DNA from: Candidatus Aerophobota bacterium
Lineage (GTDB): Bacteria; Aerophobota; Aerophobia; Aerophobales; Aerophobaceae
Direction: 5' to 3'
Assembly (NCBI GenBank): GCA_030672545.1
Contig: DAOVGF010000001.1
Span: 1 to 11,166, forward strand
DNA: 11,166 nucleotides
A program made the translations under genes and the position numbers. This document shows, one piece after another, positions 1 to 5,876 of the stretch. The notes beneath the pieces were generated by a model that worked only from the letters and a program-made list of their open reading frames with translations, was not told the origin of the DNA and did no database searches. The first letter of the stretch is position 1. Every line of letters begins with the position of its first letter.

Positions 1-1317
1 GCTTTGGATTCTCTATTTGCCGGGAGGAACATTGAAGTCATTGTCCCGGATGAAAGTATCACTCCCCAGGGTCTGGTGCGTGATGATGCTGATGCCAAAA
101 AAGTAGTAGACCTTTTCCAAGAGAAAGAAATAGATGGAATAATCATTGGAGCAGTAACTTTCGGTGATGAAATCTCAGCTATAACTGTAGCTGAGTGGTT
201 GCAGCCACTTCCGGTCCTGCTTTTCAGCACCAAGGAAGGTCCCTTTACTGCAGATGGCCGTCGTCTCTCGGATGCTTTCTGCGGAACCCTGTCCATTGCC
301 TCGGGTCTTTATCGGAGGAAAATTCCCTTTGCCTTGGCCGGTAATCTCTTTCCGGAAGAGGAAAGTTTTTCCCGCCAGGTAGAAGACTTCATCCGCACCT
401 GCTCGGTAGTTAAAGGTTTCTTCGGAGCCCGGGTGGGTATGGTCGGTCCTCGTCCGGAGCGCTTTGAGACCTGTAGTGTTAATGAATATCCCTTGATTGA
501 ACAATTTGGCCAGAGAATAGTTCAGATTTCTTTGAGTGAGATTTTCCGGGAGGCTAATACTCTCAAGAATACCTCAAAGATCAATGAGTTAATCAAGGAA
601 ATGAAATCCACGGTTGATACCTCGGGAGTGAAGGAGCAAACTCTGGAAAAAGCAGCCCGCTTAGAGATTGTTCTCCGGAACTTTGCCCACCGCAAAGATC
701 TTGATGCTCTAGCCATTCAGTGCTGGACAGCTATGCAAGAGATATATGGTATCTCCAGTTGTTTCACTATGGCCCGATTGACTGAGCAGGGACTGATGAG
801 TGCTTGTGAAGTAGACATTCACGGAGCCCTGACTATGTTAATCCAGTATTTAGCCTCCCTAAAACAGACTCCTCCTCACTTTATCGACTGGACTATTCAG
901 CACCAGTCCAAGAATAATGTATTTTTAGCCTGGCACTGCGGTAATGCTCCTCCGGTACTCAAAGCCAAGAACTCACCGGTTTGCCTCAGATGCCATAGTA
1001 TTATGGGAGAGCTGTTGGGACGAGAGATCACCCAAGGAACCGCTGAGTTTCAACTGAAGCCGGGAGTGGTTACCCTTAACCGACTGGTGGAATATGACGG
1101 GTGTTTCAAATTACTCATTACCACCGGGAAGATAATTCCCAGTACTGACAAGTTGAGAGGTTCCTGGAGCTGGGTAGAAGTGAAAGATTTAGAACAGCTT
1201 TACCGCACTCTAATTGAAGAAGGATTTACTCACCATGCTTCCATGATTCACGGAGATTTCACTTCTTGTTTGACTCAGTTTTGTCAGTCTACCGGTATTG
1301 AGGCGGTAGTAGTTTAA
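1..1317 (+). CDS. L-fucose/L-arabinose isomerase family protein, 5'-truncated by the window edge
   Basis: The reading frame is open from the first base, so the true start lies upstream; about 438 codons are present. The N-terminal half looks like the alternating Rossmann-like domains of fucose/arabinose isomerases, with a segment near residues 44-56 rich in Ile and Gly (IDGIIIGAVTFGDE) and another near 105-115. The C-terminal half has features of the isomerase core: a CEVDIHGALTM segment at about 268-278 (numbering from base 4), whose Glu269 and Asp271 are candidate metal ligands; an AWHCGNAP segment at about 309-316; and late histidines in HHASMIHGDF. Family members bind a divalent metal and interconvert aldoses and ketoses, but this branch contains many proteins of unproven substrate, so a specific sugar should not be assigned. 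No sugar transporter or kinase gene is visible beside it. It ends 73 nt before the tRNA gene with no clear terminator. Confidence 0.8.
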   Translation, partial: ALDSLFAGRNIEVIVPDESITPQGLVRDDADAKKVVDLFQEKEIDGIIIGAVTFGDEISAITVAEWLQPLPVLLFSTKEGPFTADGRRLSDAFCGTLSIASGLYRRKIPFALAGNLFPEEESFSRQVEDFIRTCSVVKGFFGARVGMVGPRPERFETCSVNEYPLIEQFGQRIVQISLSEIFREANTLKNTSKINELIKEMKSTVDTSGVKEQTLEKAARLEIVLRNFAHRKDLDALAIQCWTAMQEIYGISSCFTMARLTEQGLMSACEVDIHGALTMLIQYLASLKQTPPHFIDWTIQHQSKNNVFLAWHCGNAPPVLKAKNSPVCLRCHSIMGELLGREITQGTAEFQLKPGVVTLNRLVEYDGCFKLLITTGKIIPSTDKLRGSWSWVEVKDLEQLYRTLIEEGFTHHASMIHGDFTSCLTQFCQSTGIEAVVV

Positions 1318-1343
1318 CGCTCCCAGCCTGGTTAGTTTTGGTA

Positions 1344-1357
1344 AAATCATATGATTT
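1344..1357. repeat. 14-bp perfect palindrome upstream of the tRNA gene
   Basis: AAATCATATGATTT is identical to its own reverse complement. It lies between the isomerase stop and tRNA-Ala and overlaps a TAAAAT hexamer (1342-1347) that could act as a -10 box for the tRNA, although no good -35 is visible at the right distance. It could be a protein-binding site or chance in an AT-rich spacer. Confidence 0.35.
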
Positions 1358-1390
1358 GAAAATAGAGAGGTGGATGAGTTAGTATTTCTT

Positions 1391-1463
1391 GGGGATGTAG
1401 CTCAGCGGGCAGAGCGCTTGCTTCGCATGCAAGAGGTCGGGGGTTCGATTCCCCCCATCTCCA
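1391..1463 (+). tRNA. tRNA-Ala (anticodon CGC)
   Basis: The 73-nt sequence folds into a complete cloverleaf. The acceptor stem pairs GGGGATG (1391-1397) with CATCTCC (1456-1462); the D arm is GCTC/GAGC; the anticodon stem is CTTGC/GCAAG with loop TTCGCAT, giving anticodon CGC; the variable loop is AGGTC; the T arm is GGGGG/CCCCC with loop TTCGATT. The acceptor stem contains a G3-U70 wobble pair, the classic alanine identity element, and the discriminator base is A. The 3' CCA is not encoded: the bases after the discriminator are CCC, so CCA must be added after transcription. The gene decodes GCG. It sits alone between the isomerase gene and dnaX. Confidence 0.96.
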
Positions 1464-1470
1464 CCCGTAG

Positions 1471-1534
1471 AGCTTAATCTTGGTTTCCTTCCGGAAGTGC
1501 GGTCCATAACGAAGATTTAGTCTATAGTTAAGCT
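1471..1534. repeat. Nested inverted repeats between tRNA-Ala and dnaX
   Basis: AGCTTAA (1471-1477) pairs with TTAAGCT (1528-1534), and AATCTT (1476-1481) pairs with AAGATT (1512-1517). Between them is the palindrome CTTCCGGAAG (1488-1497). The two outer stems share bases 1476-1477 and cannot both form in full. The spacer is the likely dnaX leader. No T-tract follows, so it does not look like a terminator. Function unknown. Confidence 0.35.
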
Positions 1535-1580
1535 GGTACTGATTTTAGTGGGTTTTATTCAGAGAATGCGAGGAGAGGAA

Positions 1581-3197
1581 ATGAACTATCAAGGCCTGGC
1601 GAGGAAGTGGAGACCTCAACTTTTTGAAGAAATTGTTGGGCAAAGTCATGTGGTAAAAACTCTAAAAAATGCCATCTCCCTTGATAGAATTGGACAGGCT
1701 TATCTTTTTGCCGGTCCTCGGGGAACCGGTAAAACAAGTACGGCAAGAATTTTGGCCAAAGCCCTAAATTGTGCCAAGGGAGAGACTTCTTCACCCTGTA
1801 ATCAGTGTAGCAATTGCCTGGAGATAATTAGAGGAGAATCTCCAGATGTCTTGGAAATAGATGGTGCTTCTAACAGAGGTATAGATGAAATAAGGCAACT
1901 GAGAGAAAAAATTGAGTTCGCCCCTCTGAAAGCCAGACATAAGATTTACATAATTGATGAGATACATATGCTTACCCGAGAAGCTTTTAATGCTCTTCTC
2001 AAGACTTTGGAGGAGCCACCATCGCATGTTATCTTTATTTTTGCCACCACCGCTCCGGAAAAGATTCCCCAAACTATTTTATCTCGTTGCCAAAGATTTG
2101 ATTTCCGAAAGATTCTTCTCTCCGACATCCTCAATCGCCTAAATCAAATCGTAAAAAAAGAGGATATTAAAGTAACCCGAGAGGCTCTGCATTTGATAGC
2201 CGAGGGAGCAGAGAATTCTATGCGAGATGCCGAGAAAATCCTCGATCAGTTAATCTCTTACACAGATGGGACTGTAAGTGAAGAGGATGTTACTGATATC
2301 CTGGGGATGGTAGAGAAAAAATATCTTTTTGAGTTTACCCGGAATTTAGCTAAAAGAGATGGTTTGGCTAATGTCAATTTGGCTAATTACTTAATGAGAA
2401 GAGGTAAAAGTCCGGAACATCTCATCAGAGGGTGGCAACGGCTATTTAGAGACTTAATTATGTTAAAAATGGGTATGGAGGTGGAACAACTGGAATCTCT
2501 CTTTTTTTCTTCTTCTGAACTATTGAAAGAGCAAACTTCCTGGTTTGGTCCGGCAGAGTTAATCTACTATTTAGAGGCTCTTTCTCGAGCTGAACAAGCA
2601 ATTCGTTTTTCTTCTCAACCAGAGATACATTTGGAGCTTCTAATGATTCAACTCGTCTCCTCGGATCCATTATCTAATCGTTTGAAAGAAAAAGAACCCG
2701 AGCTATTGGAAATATATGAGGCCATTAAGAAGCTTGAGAGGAAACTAAGGGTTTCTGCTTCGGCTATTTCTTTCCCCGAAAAAACAGTTATCCCCAGAGA
2801 AAATATGGCCGAACTGTCTGAGAAAAAGGGGGCTTTAACAGAGGGGGATTTCTCTCAAAGGTGGGCTGGTTTTATCAGGCGGGTATCAGAAAGAAAAAAA
2901 ACTGTAGGTACTATTTTAGCCCAGGCCAAGATATTAGAAATAAATGACTCAGGTTCTATTATTCTTGGTCTCGAACAGGAATTTCAGCGTAACATTCTGA
3001 AAAAGCCAGAAAATCAGAGTTTACTTCAGCAAGTTGTCAAAGAGTTTTTTGAGCCAGGTTTCTCTTTCGTTTATCACCTGCTAAGAAGGGAAAAAGATAT
3101 TAAAAAGCCTGAGAAAGGTAGAAATCAACATATTCGTTTGCGGAAAATAGTGACTCAGACTATAGACCTGTTTGACGGTGAAATAGTAAAAGGCTGA
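1581..3197 (+). CDS. dnaX: DNA polymerase III subunit gamma/tau (clamp-loader ATPase)
   Basis: DnaX is the ATPase motor of the DNA polymerase III clamp loader, which opens the beta clamp and places it on primed DNA. The 538-residue product starts with the family signature MNYQGLARKWRPQ. It carries a Walker A motif GPRGTGKT at 45-52, four zinc-binding cysteines at 64, 73, 76 and 79, a Walker B motif with Asp126-Glu127, and the SRC sensor motif at 168-170. The helical collar domain follows, then a poorly conserved C-terminal region. I chose ATG 1581 over the upstream GTG at 1548 because it gives the conserved N-terminus and has AGGAG five bases before it. At 538 residues it is shorter than E. 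coli tau (643). An A8 run at codons 438-441 may allow frameshifting to a gamma-like form; see the separate entry. It precedes ybaB by 18 nt and is probably co-transcribed with it. Confidence 0.96.
   Translation: MNYQGLARKWRPQLFEEIVGQSHVVKTLKNAISLDRIGQAYLFAGPRGTGKTSTARILAKALNCAKGETSSPCNQCSNCLEIIRGESPDVLEIDGASNRGIDEIRQLREKIEFAPLKARHKIYIIDEIHMLTREAFNALLKTLEEPPSHVIFIFATTAPEKIPQTILSRCQRFDFRKILLSDILNRLNQIVKKEDIKVTREALHLIAEGAENSMRDAEKILDQLISYTDGTVSEEDVTDILGMVEKKYLFEFTRNLAKRDGLANVNLANYLMRRGKSPEHLIRGWQRLFRDLIMLKMGMEVEQLESLFFSSSELLKEQTSWFGPAELIYYLEALSRAEQAIRFSSQPEIHLELLMIQLVSSDPLSNRLKEKEPELLEIYEAIKKLERKLRVSASAISFPEKTVIPRENMAELSEKKGALTEGDFSQRWAGFIRRVSERKKTVGTILAQAKILEINDSGSIILGLEQEFQRNILKKPENQSLLQQVVKEFFEPGFSFVYHLLRREKDIKKPEKGRNQHIRLRKIVTQTIDLFDGEIVKG
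2894..2901 (+). other. Candidate slippery A8 run in dnaX (possible tau/gamma frameshift site)
   Basis: Eight consecutive adenines span the third base of codon 438 through the first base of codon 441 (AGA AAA AAA ACT), giving an A-AAA-AAA heptamer in frame. A -1 ribosomal shift, or one extra A in the mRNA, leads to a TGA at 2945-2947 after 15 new codons, giving 455 residues. Loss of one A leads to an immediate TAG, giving 441 residues. E. coli gamma (431 residues) and Thermus gamma (about 454) arise at comparable positions. A purine/G-rich AGGCGGG stretch lies about a dozen bases upstream. Slippage itself is inferred. Confidence 0.5.
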
Positions 3198-3215
3198 GAG
3201 GGAGGTAAATCCACA

Positions 3216-3548
3216 ATGCTGAACGGAGTTGTTAATCTGTTGAAAAATTTTGGGAAGATTCAGGGAGAAATGAAGAAAATTAAAGATGAGCTTGCCGGTA
3301 AGAAAGTAACTGGGGTTAGCGGGGCAGGAATGGTAGAGGTTACTATTAATGGTAAGTTTGAAATGATAGATATCAGAATAGAAAAGAAATTAATGAAAGG
3401 AGACGATCCGGAGATGCTCCAGGAACTAATTGTTGGCGCAGTTAATGACGCACTGGGTAAAGTTCAAATGATGATTAAAGATAGTTTCCAACAGTTAACC
3501 GGGGGACTTAATCTTCCAGACATTGATTTACCAGGAATCTTTGGCTAA
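3216..3548 (+). CDS. ybaB: YbaB/EbfC family nucleoid-associated protein
   Basis: This is a 110-residue protein of the YbaB/EbfC family, whose members form tweezer-like dimers that bind DNA and affect nucleoid organisation. Visible family features are an N-terminal amphipathic helix (NLLKNFGKIQGEMKKIKDEL, about 7-26), the core beta segment with GAGMVEVTINGKFEMIDIRI (about 36-55), and the KKLMKGDDPEMLQELIVGAVNDAL segment (about 57-80) that is the most conserved part. The tail ends with a short Gly/Pro/Leu-rich stretch. GGGAGGT lies about 9 bases before the ATG. The usual order dnaX-ybaB-recR is broken here, because groES comes next instead of recR. Confidence 0.93.
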   Translation: MLNGVVNLLKNFGKIQGEMKKIKDELAGKKVTGVSGAGMVEVTINGKFEMIDIRIEKKLMKGDDPEMLQELIVGAVNDALGKVQMMIKDSFQQLTGGLNLPDIDLPGIFG

Positions 3549-3582
3549 TATACTTAGAGGAAAAAAGAGCTCGCCGCGGGAC

Positions 3583-3610
3583 TTGACAGTTCCGGAGTTT
3601 TAGATATAAT
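3583..3610 (+). promoter_or_regulatory. groESL promoter (TTGACA-N16-TATAAT)
   Basis: A perfect -35 box TTGACA (3583-3588) and a perfect -10 box TATAAT (3605-3610) are separated by 16 bp. Transcription would begin near 3617, leaving a leader of about 95 nt before groES. The promoter is of the housekeeping sigma type. I searched the region between it and groES for the CIRCE repeat (TTAGCACTC-N9-GAGTGCTAA) and did not find it. Confidence 0.85.
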
Positions 3611-3632
3611 TTAAGTTTAGAAAATAGTCAAA

Positions 3633-3656
3633 GCCCTCTTTTGAATTATGAGGGGC
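3633..3656 (+). promoter_or_regulatory. Inverted repeat in the groES leader, possible operator or RNA hairpin
   Basis: CCCTC (3634-3638) and GAGGG (3650-3654) are inverted repeats with an 11-nt AT-rich centre. Allowing a bulged G, the arms extend to GCCCTC and GAGGGGC. The element sits just downstream of the predicted transcription start, where CIRCE lies in many bacteria, but the sequence is unrelated to CIRCE. It might bind a repressor or fold in the mRNA. The stem is short, so chance is possible. Confidence 0.35.
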
Positions 3657-3684
3657 GGACAAATGAGGAGGACTTAATACAAAA

Positions 3685-3723
3685 ATGAGTAAAGCTACAA
3701 GGAGGGAAGAGGATGAAAATTAA
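3685..3723 (+). CDS. Possible 12-residue upstream ORF overlapping the groES start
   Basis: ATG at 3685 opens a 12-codon frame (MSKATRREEDEN) that ends at TAA 3721-3723, eight bases past the groES ATG at 3713 and in a different frame. A GAGGAGGA sequence lies at 3665-3672, spaced rather widely (12 nt). Ribosomes translating it would cover the groES ribosome binding site. A second mini-frame, ATG 3648 to TAA 3677, lies just upstream with no obvious binding site. No homologue is recognised; this may be chance in a purine-rich leader. Confidence 0.25.
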   Translation: MSKATRREEDEN

Positions 3724-3982
3724 GCCTCTTGGTGAAAGAATCGTGGTTAGACCGATTAAACAAGAAGAGAAGACAGAAGGAGGGATCTATCTACCGGAAA
3801 CAGCCAGCAAGGAAAAGCCCCAGCGGGGAGATGTGATTGCTGTGGGTGCTGATTTCAAGGGTGTTAAAAAAGGCGACAAGGTCATCTTTGCCAAATATGG
3901 CGGAGCCGAGATAAAAATTGATGATGAGGAATACCTTATCTTGGGAGAAGATGACGTATTAGCCATACTGGAAGAAGATTGA
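3713..3982 (+). CDS. groES: Co-chaperonin GroES
   Basis: GroES is the heptameric lid of the GroEL folding chamber in the cytoplasm. The 89-residue product shows the family N-terminus KIKPLGERIVVRPI, the GroEL-contacting mobile loop with EEKTEGGIYLPETA (about 18-31), and the C-terminal KIDDEEYLILGEDDVLAILE block. The segment between VIAVG (41-45) and KKGDKVIF (52-59) is only about six residues, several shorter than in E. coli, so the roof hairpin of the dome is reduced. AAGGAGG precedes the ATG with normal spacing. It is followed by groEL after 13 nt, and both are driven by the promoter at 3583. Confidence 0.97.
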   Translation: MKIKPLGERIVVRPIKQEEKTEGGIYLPETASKEKPQRGDVIAVGADFKGVKKGDKVIFAKYGGAEIKIDDEEYLILGEDDVLAILEED

Positions 3983-3995
3983 GAGGAGAAGAGAT

Positions 3996-5615
3996 ATGGC
4001 CAAACAACTTTTGTTTGGGTCCGAGGCCAGACAGGCTCTGGTAAAAGGCTTGGACCAATTAGCTGATGCGGTTACTATTACATTAGGTCCGAGGGGACAA
4101 AACGTAGCTTTAGCTAAGAGTTTCGGATCGCCCACTGTAACTGACGATGGAGTTACTGTGGCTAAAGAAATTGAATTGAAAGATCCTTGTGAGAATATGG
4201 GAGCACAACTGGTAAAAGAGGTAGCCGAAAAGACTAAAGATGTTGCCGGTGATGGGACTACTACGGCTACTCTGTTAACTCAGTTTATCGTTCATCGTGG
4301 GATGAGAAATGTTGTAGCTGGAGTCAATCCGACTCATCTCAGGAAAGGGATGGAAAAGGCAGTTGATACGGTGGTGCAAGAAATAAAGAGAATGAGTCAG
4401 ATGGTCAAGGACAGGAAATCCATTCAACAGATTGCCTGTGTAGCGGCTTCCAATGATCCGGCTGTGGGTGAACTTCTTGCCGATGCCATGGAGAAAGTGG
4501 GAGAAAATGGGGTTATTACCATTGAGGAAGGAAAGACAGGCCAAACTTATTTAGAACTCGTGGAAGGAATGCAGTTTGACCGAGGGTATCTCTCTCCCTA
4601 TTTCGTAACCAATGCTGAGAAGATGGAAGTAGTACTGGAGGATGCCTATATTCTTCTTCACGACAAAAAGATTAGTAATATGAAGGATTTACTTCCTCTT
4701 CTGGAAAAAGTGGCCAACACCGGTAGTTCTCTACTGATTATAGCCGAGGATGTAGAAGGTGAAGCCTTGGCTACCCTGGTAGTTAACAAGATTCGTGGTA
4801 CCTTGAAGTGTGCAGCGGTCAAGGCTCCTGGATTTGGAGATCGTAGAAAATCTATGTTGGAGGATATAAGTATTCTTACCGGTGGCCAGGTAGTTGCTGA
4901 AGATCTGGGCTTGAAACTGGAGAATGTGGACATAAGTAAACTGGGTAGAACCAAAAGAGTGCGAATAACCAATGAGGAAACGACCATTATCGAGGGCCAG
5001 GGAGGCAAGAAGGCTATAGAGGCCAGGATTGCTCAAATCAAACTTCAGAAAGAGGAAACTGATTCCGATTATGACCGGGAGAAGTTGGAGGAAAGACTGG
5101 CTAAATTGGCCGGAGGAGTAGCTGTTATAAATGTTGGTGCGGCTACTGAAGCTGAGATGAAAACTAATAAGGCTCGAATAGAAGATGCTGTAGCCGCTAC
5201 GAAGGCTGCAGTTGAGGAAGGAATTGTACCGGGTGGAGGAGTGGCCTTAATTAGATGTATCCCTGCTTTGGAGAAACTGAAATTTGATAATGTTGATGAG
5301 AAAATGGGAGTGGAGATCGTCAAAGATGCTCTGAAAGCGCCGTTACGAAAAATAGCTGAGAATGCTGGACTTGAGGGCGGAGTTGTGGTCGAGCGAGTCT
5401 TACAGAAAAAGGGTTCAGAAGGTTTTAATGCCGAGACCGGCCAATTTGAAGATTTGGTGGCCAGTGGAGTTATTGACCCGGCCAAGGTGGTAAGGTCTAC
5501 CATCCAGAATGCAACCAGTATTGCTTCTCTTATCCTCACCACCGATGCCTTGGTGACGGATATTCCGGAGGAGAAAGAGAAGGCACCTCCTTATCCACCA
5601 CCTCCCCAGTACTAA
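3996..5615 (+). CDS. groEL: Chaperonin GroEL (60 kDa)
   Basis: GroEL forms the double-ring ATP-driven folding chamber. The 539-residue product has the LGPRG phosphate-binding loop at 30-34, the ATP motif GDGTTT at 85-90, the VEGMQFDRGYLSPYF segment at about 189-203, the LLIIAEDVEGEALATLV apical segment at about 246-262, the catalytic Asp397 in ARIEDAVAAT, and GIVPGGGVALI at about 409-419. The equatorial, intermediate and apical domains are therefore complete. The C-terminus lacks the usual Gly-Gly-Met repeats and ends instead in a proline-rich tail, APPYPPPPQY. The ribosome binding site GAGGAG lies just after the groES stop. A strong hairpin terminator follows the stop codon. Confidence 0.98.
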   Translation: MAKQLLFGSEARQALVKGLDQLADAVTITLGPRGQNVALAKSFGSPTVTDDGVTVAKEIELKDPCENMGAQLVKEVAEKTKDVAGDGTTTATLLTQFIVHRGMRNVVAGVNPTHLRKGMEKAVDTVVQEIKRMSQMVKDRKSIQQIACVAASNDPAVGELLADAMEKVGENGVITIEEGKTGQTYLELVEGMQFDRGYLSPYFVTNAEKMEVVLEDAYILLHDKKISNMKDLLPLLEKVANTGSSLLIIAEDVEGEALATLVVNKIRGTLKCAAVKAPGFGDRRKSMLEDISILTGGQVVAEDLGLKLENVDISKLGRTKRVRITNEETTIIEGQGGKKAIEARIAQIKLQKEETDSDYDREKLEERLAKLAGGVAVINVGAATEAEMKTNKARIEDAVAATKAAVEEGIVPGGGVALIRCIPALEKLKFDNVDEKMGVEIVKDALKAPLRKIAENAGLEGGVVVERVLQKKGSEGFNAETGQFEDLVASGVIDPAKVVRSTIQNATSIASLILTTDALVTDIPEEKEKAPPYPPPPQY

Positions 5616-5628
5616 AGATAAAGATGGC

Positions 5629-5670
5629 GAAAGGGGCAGATCTGCTAATATCTGCCCCTTTCAGTTTATC
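5629..5670 (+). terminator. Hairpin terminator after groEL
   Basis: GAAAGGGGCAGAT (5629-5641) and ATCTGCCCCTTTC (5650-5662) form a perfect 13-bp stem with an 8-nt loop, beginning 13 nt after the groEL stop. The following sequence AGTTTATCC is only weakly T-rich, so termination may be incomplete or the hairpin may mainly protect the 3' end of the mRNA. Confidence 0.75.
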
Positions 5671-5747
5671 CTTGCCAGATAATTATTATTGAAAATTCTA
5701 AATAGGATTTTTTTATCCTTCACTCCTCAAAGACTTCCCTAATAATC

Positions 5748-5773
5748 AAAAAAAATAGGTTGGGGGGCAGCCT
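5748..5773 (-). terminator. Terminator-like hairpin facing the minus strand
   Basis: Read on the minus strand, AGGCTG (5773-5768) and CAACCT (5762-5757) form a 6-bp stem, including one G-T pair, around CCCCC. After one base it is followed by eight T residues (5755-5748). This is the shape of an intrinsic terminator, yet no minus-strand gene precedes it. It could stop antisense transcription before groEL, or be fortuitous. Confidence 0.4.
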
Positions 5774-5823
5774 CGACGAAGCACTTATACCTGAAGATTT
5801 TTCCTGAAATTGTAGTGGTATAT

Positions 5824-5851
5824 TTGACAGCAGGAGAGTTTTTATTATATT
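5824..5851 (+). promoter_or_regulatory. Promoter of the yebC-tldD-tldE-cobO operon (TTGACA-N16-TATATT)
   Basis: A perfect -35 box TTGACA (5824-5829) is followed after 16 bp by TATATT (5846-5851, five of six matches). Transcription would start near 5858, only about 20 nt before the yebC ATG, so the leader is little more than the ribosome binding site. No operator-like repeat is visible between the boxes and the gene. Confidence 0.75.
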
Positions 5852-5876
5852 AGGAGCAAAAAGGGGGTGAGGTCTA

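Noticed and set aside
1356..1385. TTGAAA-N18-TAGTAT as the tRNA-Ala promoter
   Set aside because: It would place the transcription start at or inside the mature tRNA 5' end (about 1392), leaving no leader for RNase P processing.
1464..1580. Signal recognition particle RNA gene upstream of dnaX, suggested by CCGGAAG
   Set aside because: SRP RNA is often placed just before dnaX, but the conserved apical motif needs CCGGAAGG followed by AGCAG-like bases with matching flanks. Here CCGGAAGTGCGG lacks these, and the spacer has no long pairing stem of the right form.
1548..1580. GTG 1548 as the dnaX start
   Set aside because: It adds 11 residues not typical of DnaX and has no good ribosome binding site. 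ATG 1581 gives the conserved N-terminus and follows AGGAG.
5069..5542. Long minus-strand open frame of 157 codons inside groEL
   Set aside because: It lies wholly opposite a highly conserved gene, has low-complexity Ser/Thr/Ala/Pro composition and resembles no known protein. It is an antisense shadow of groEL codon bias.
5704..5719. AGGAT-T6-ATCCT palindrome after groEL as a second terminator
   Set aside because: The stem is only five weak pairs and is not followed by a T-tract; the preceding 13-bp hairpin already explains termination.
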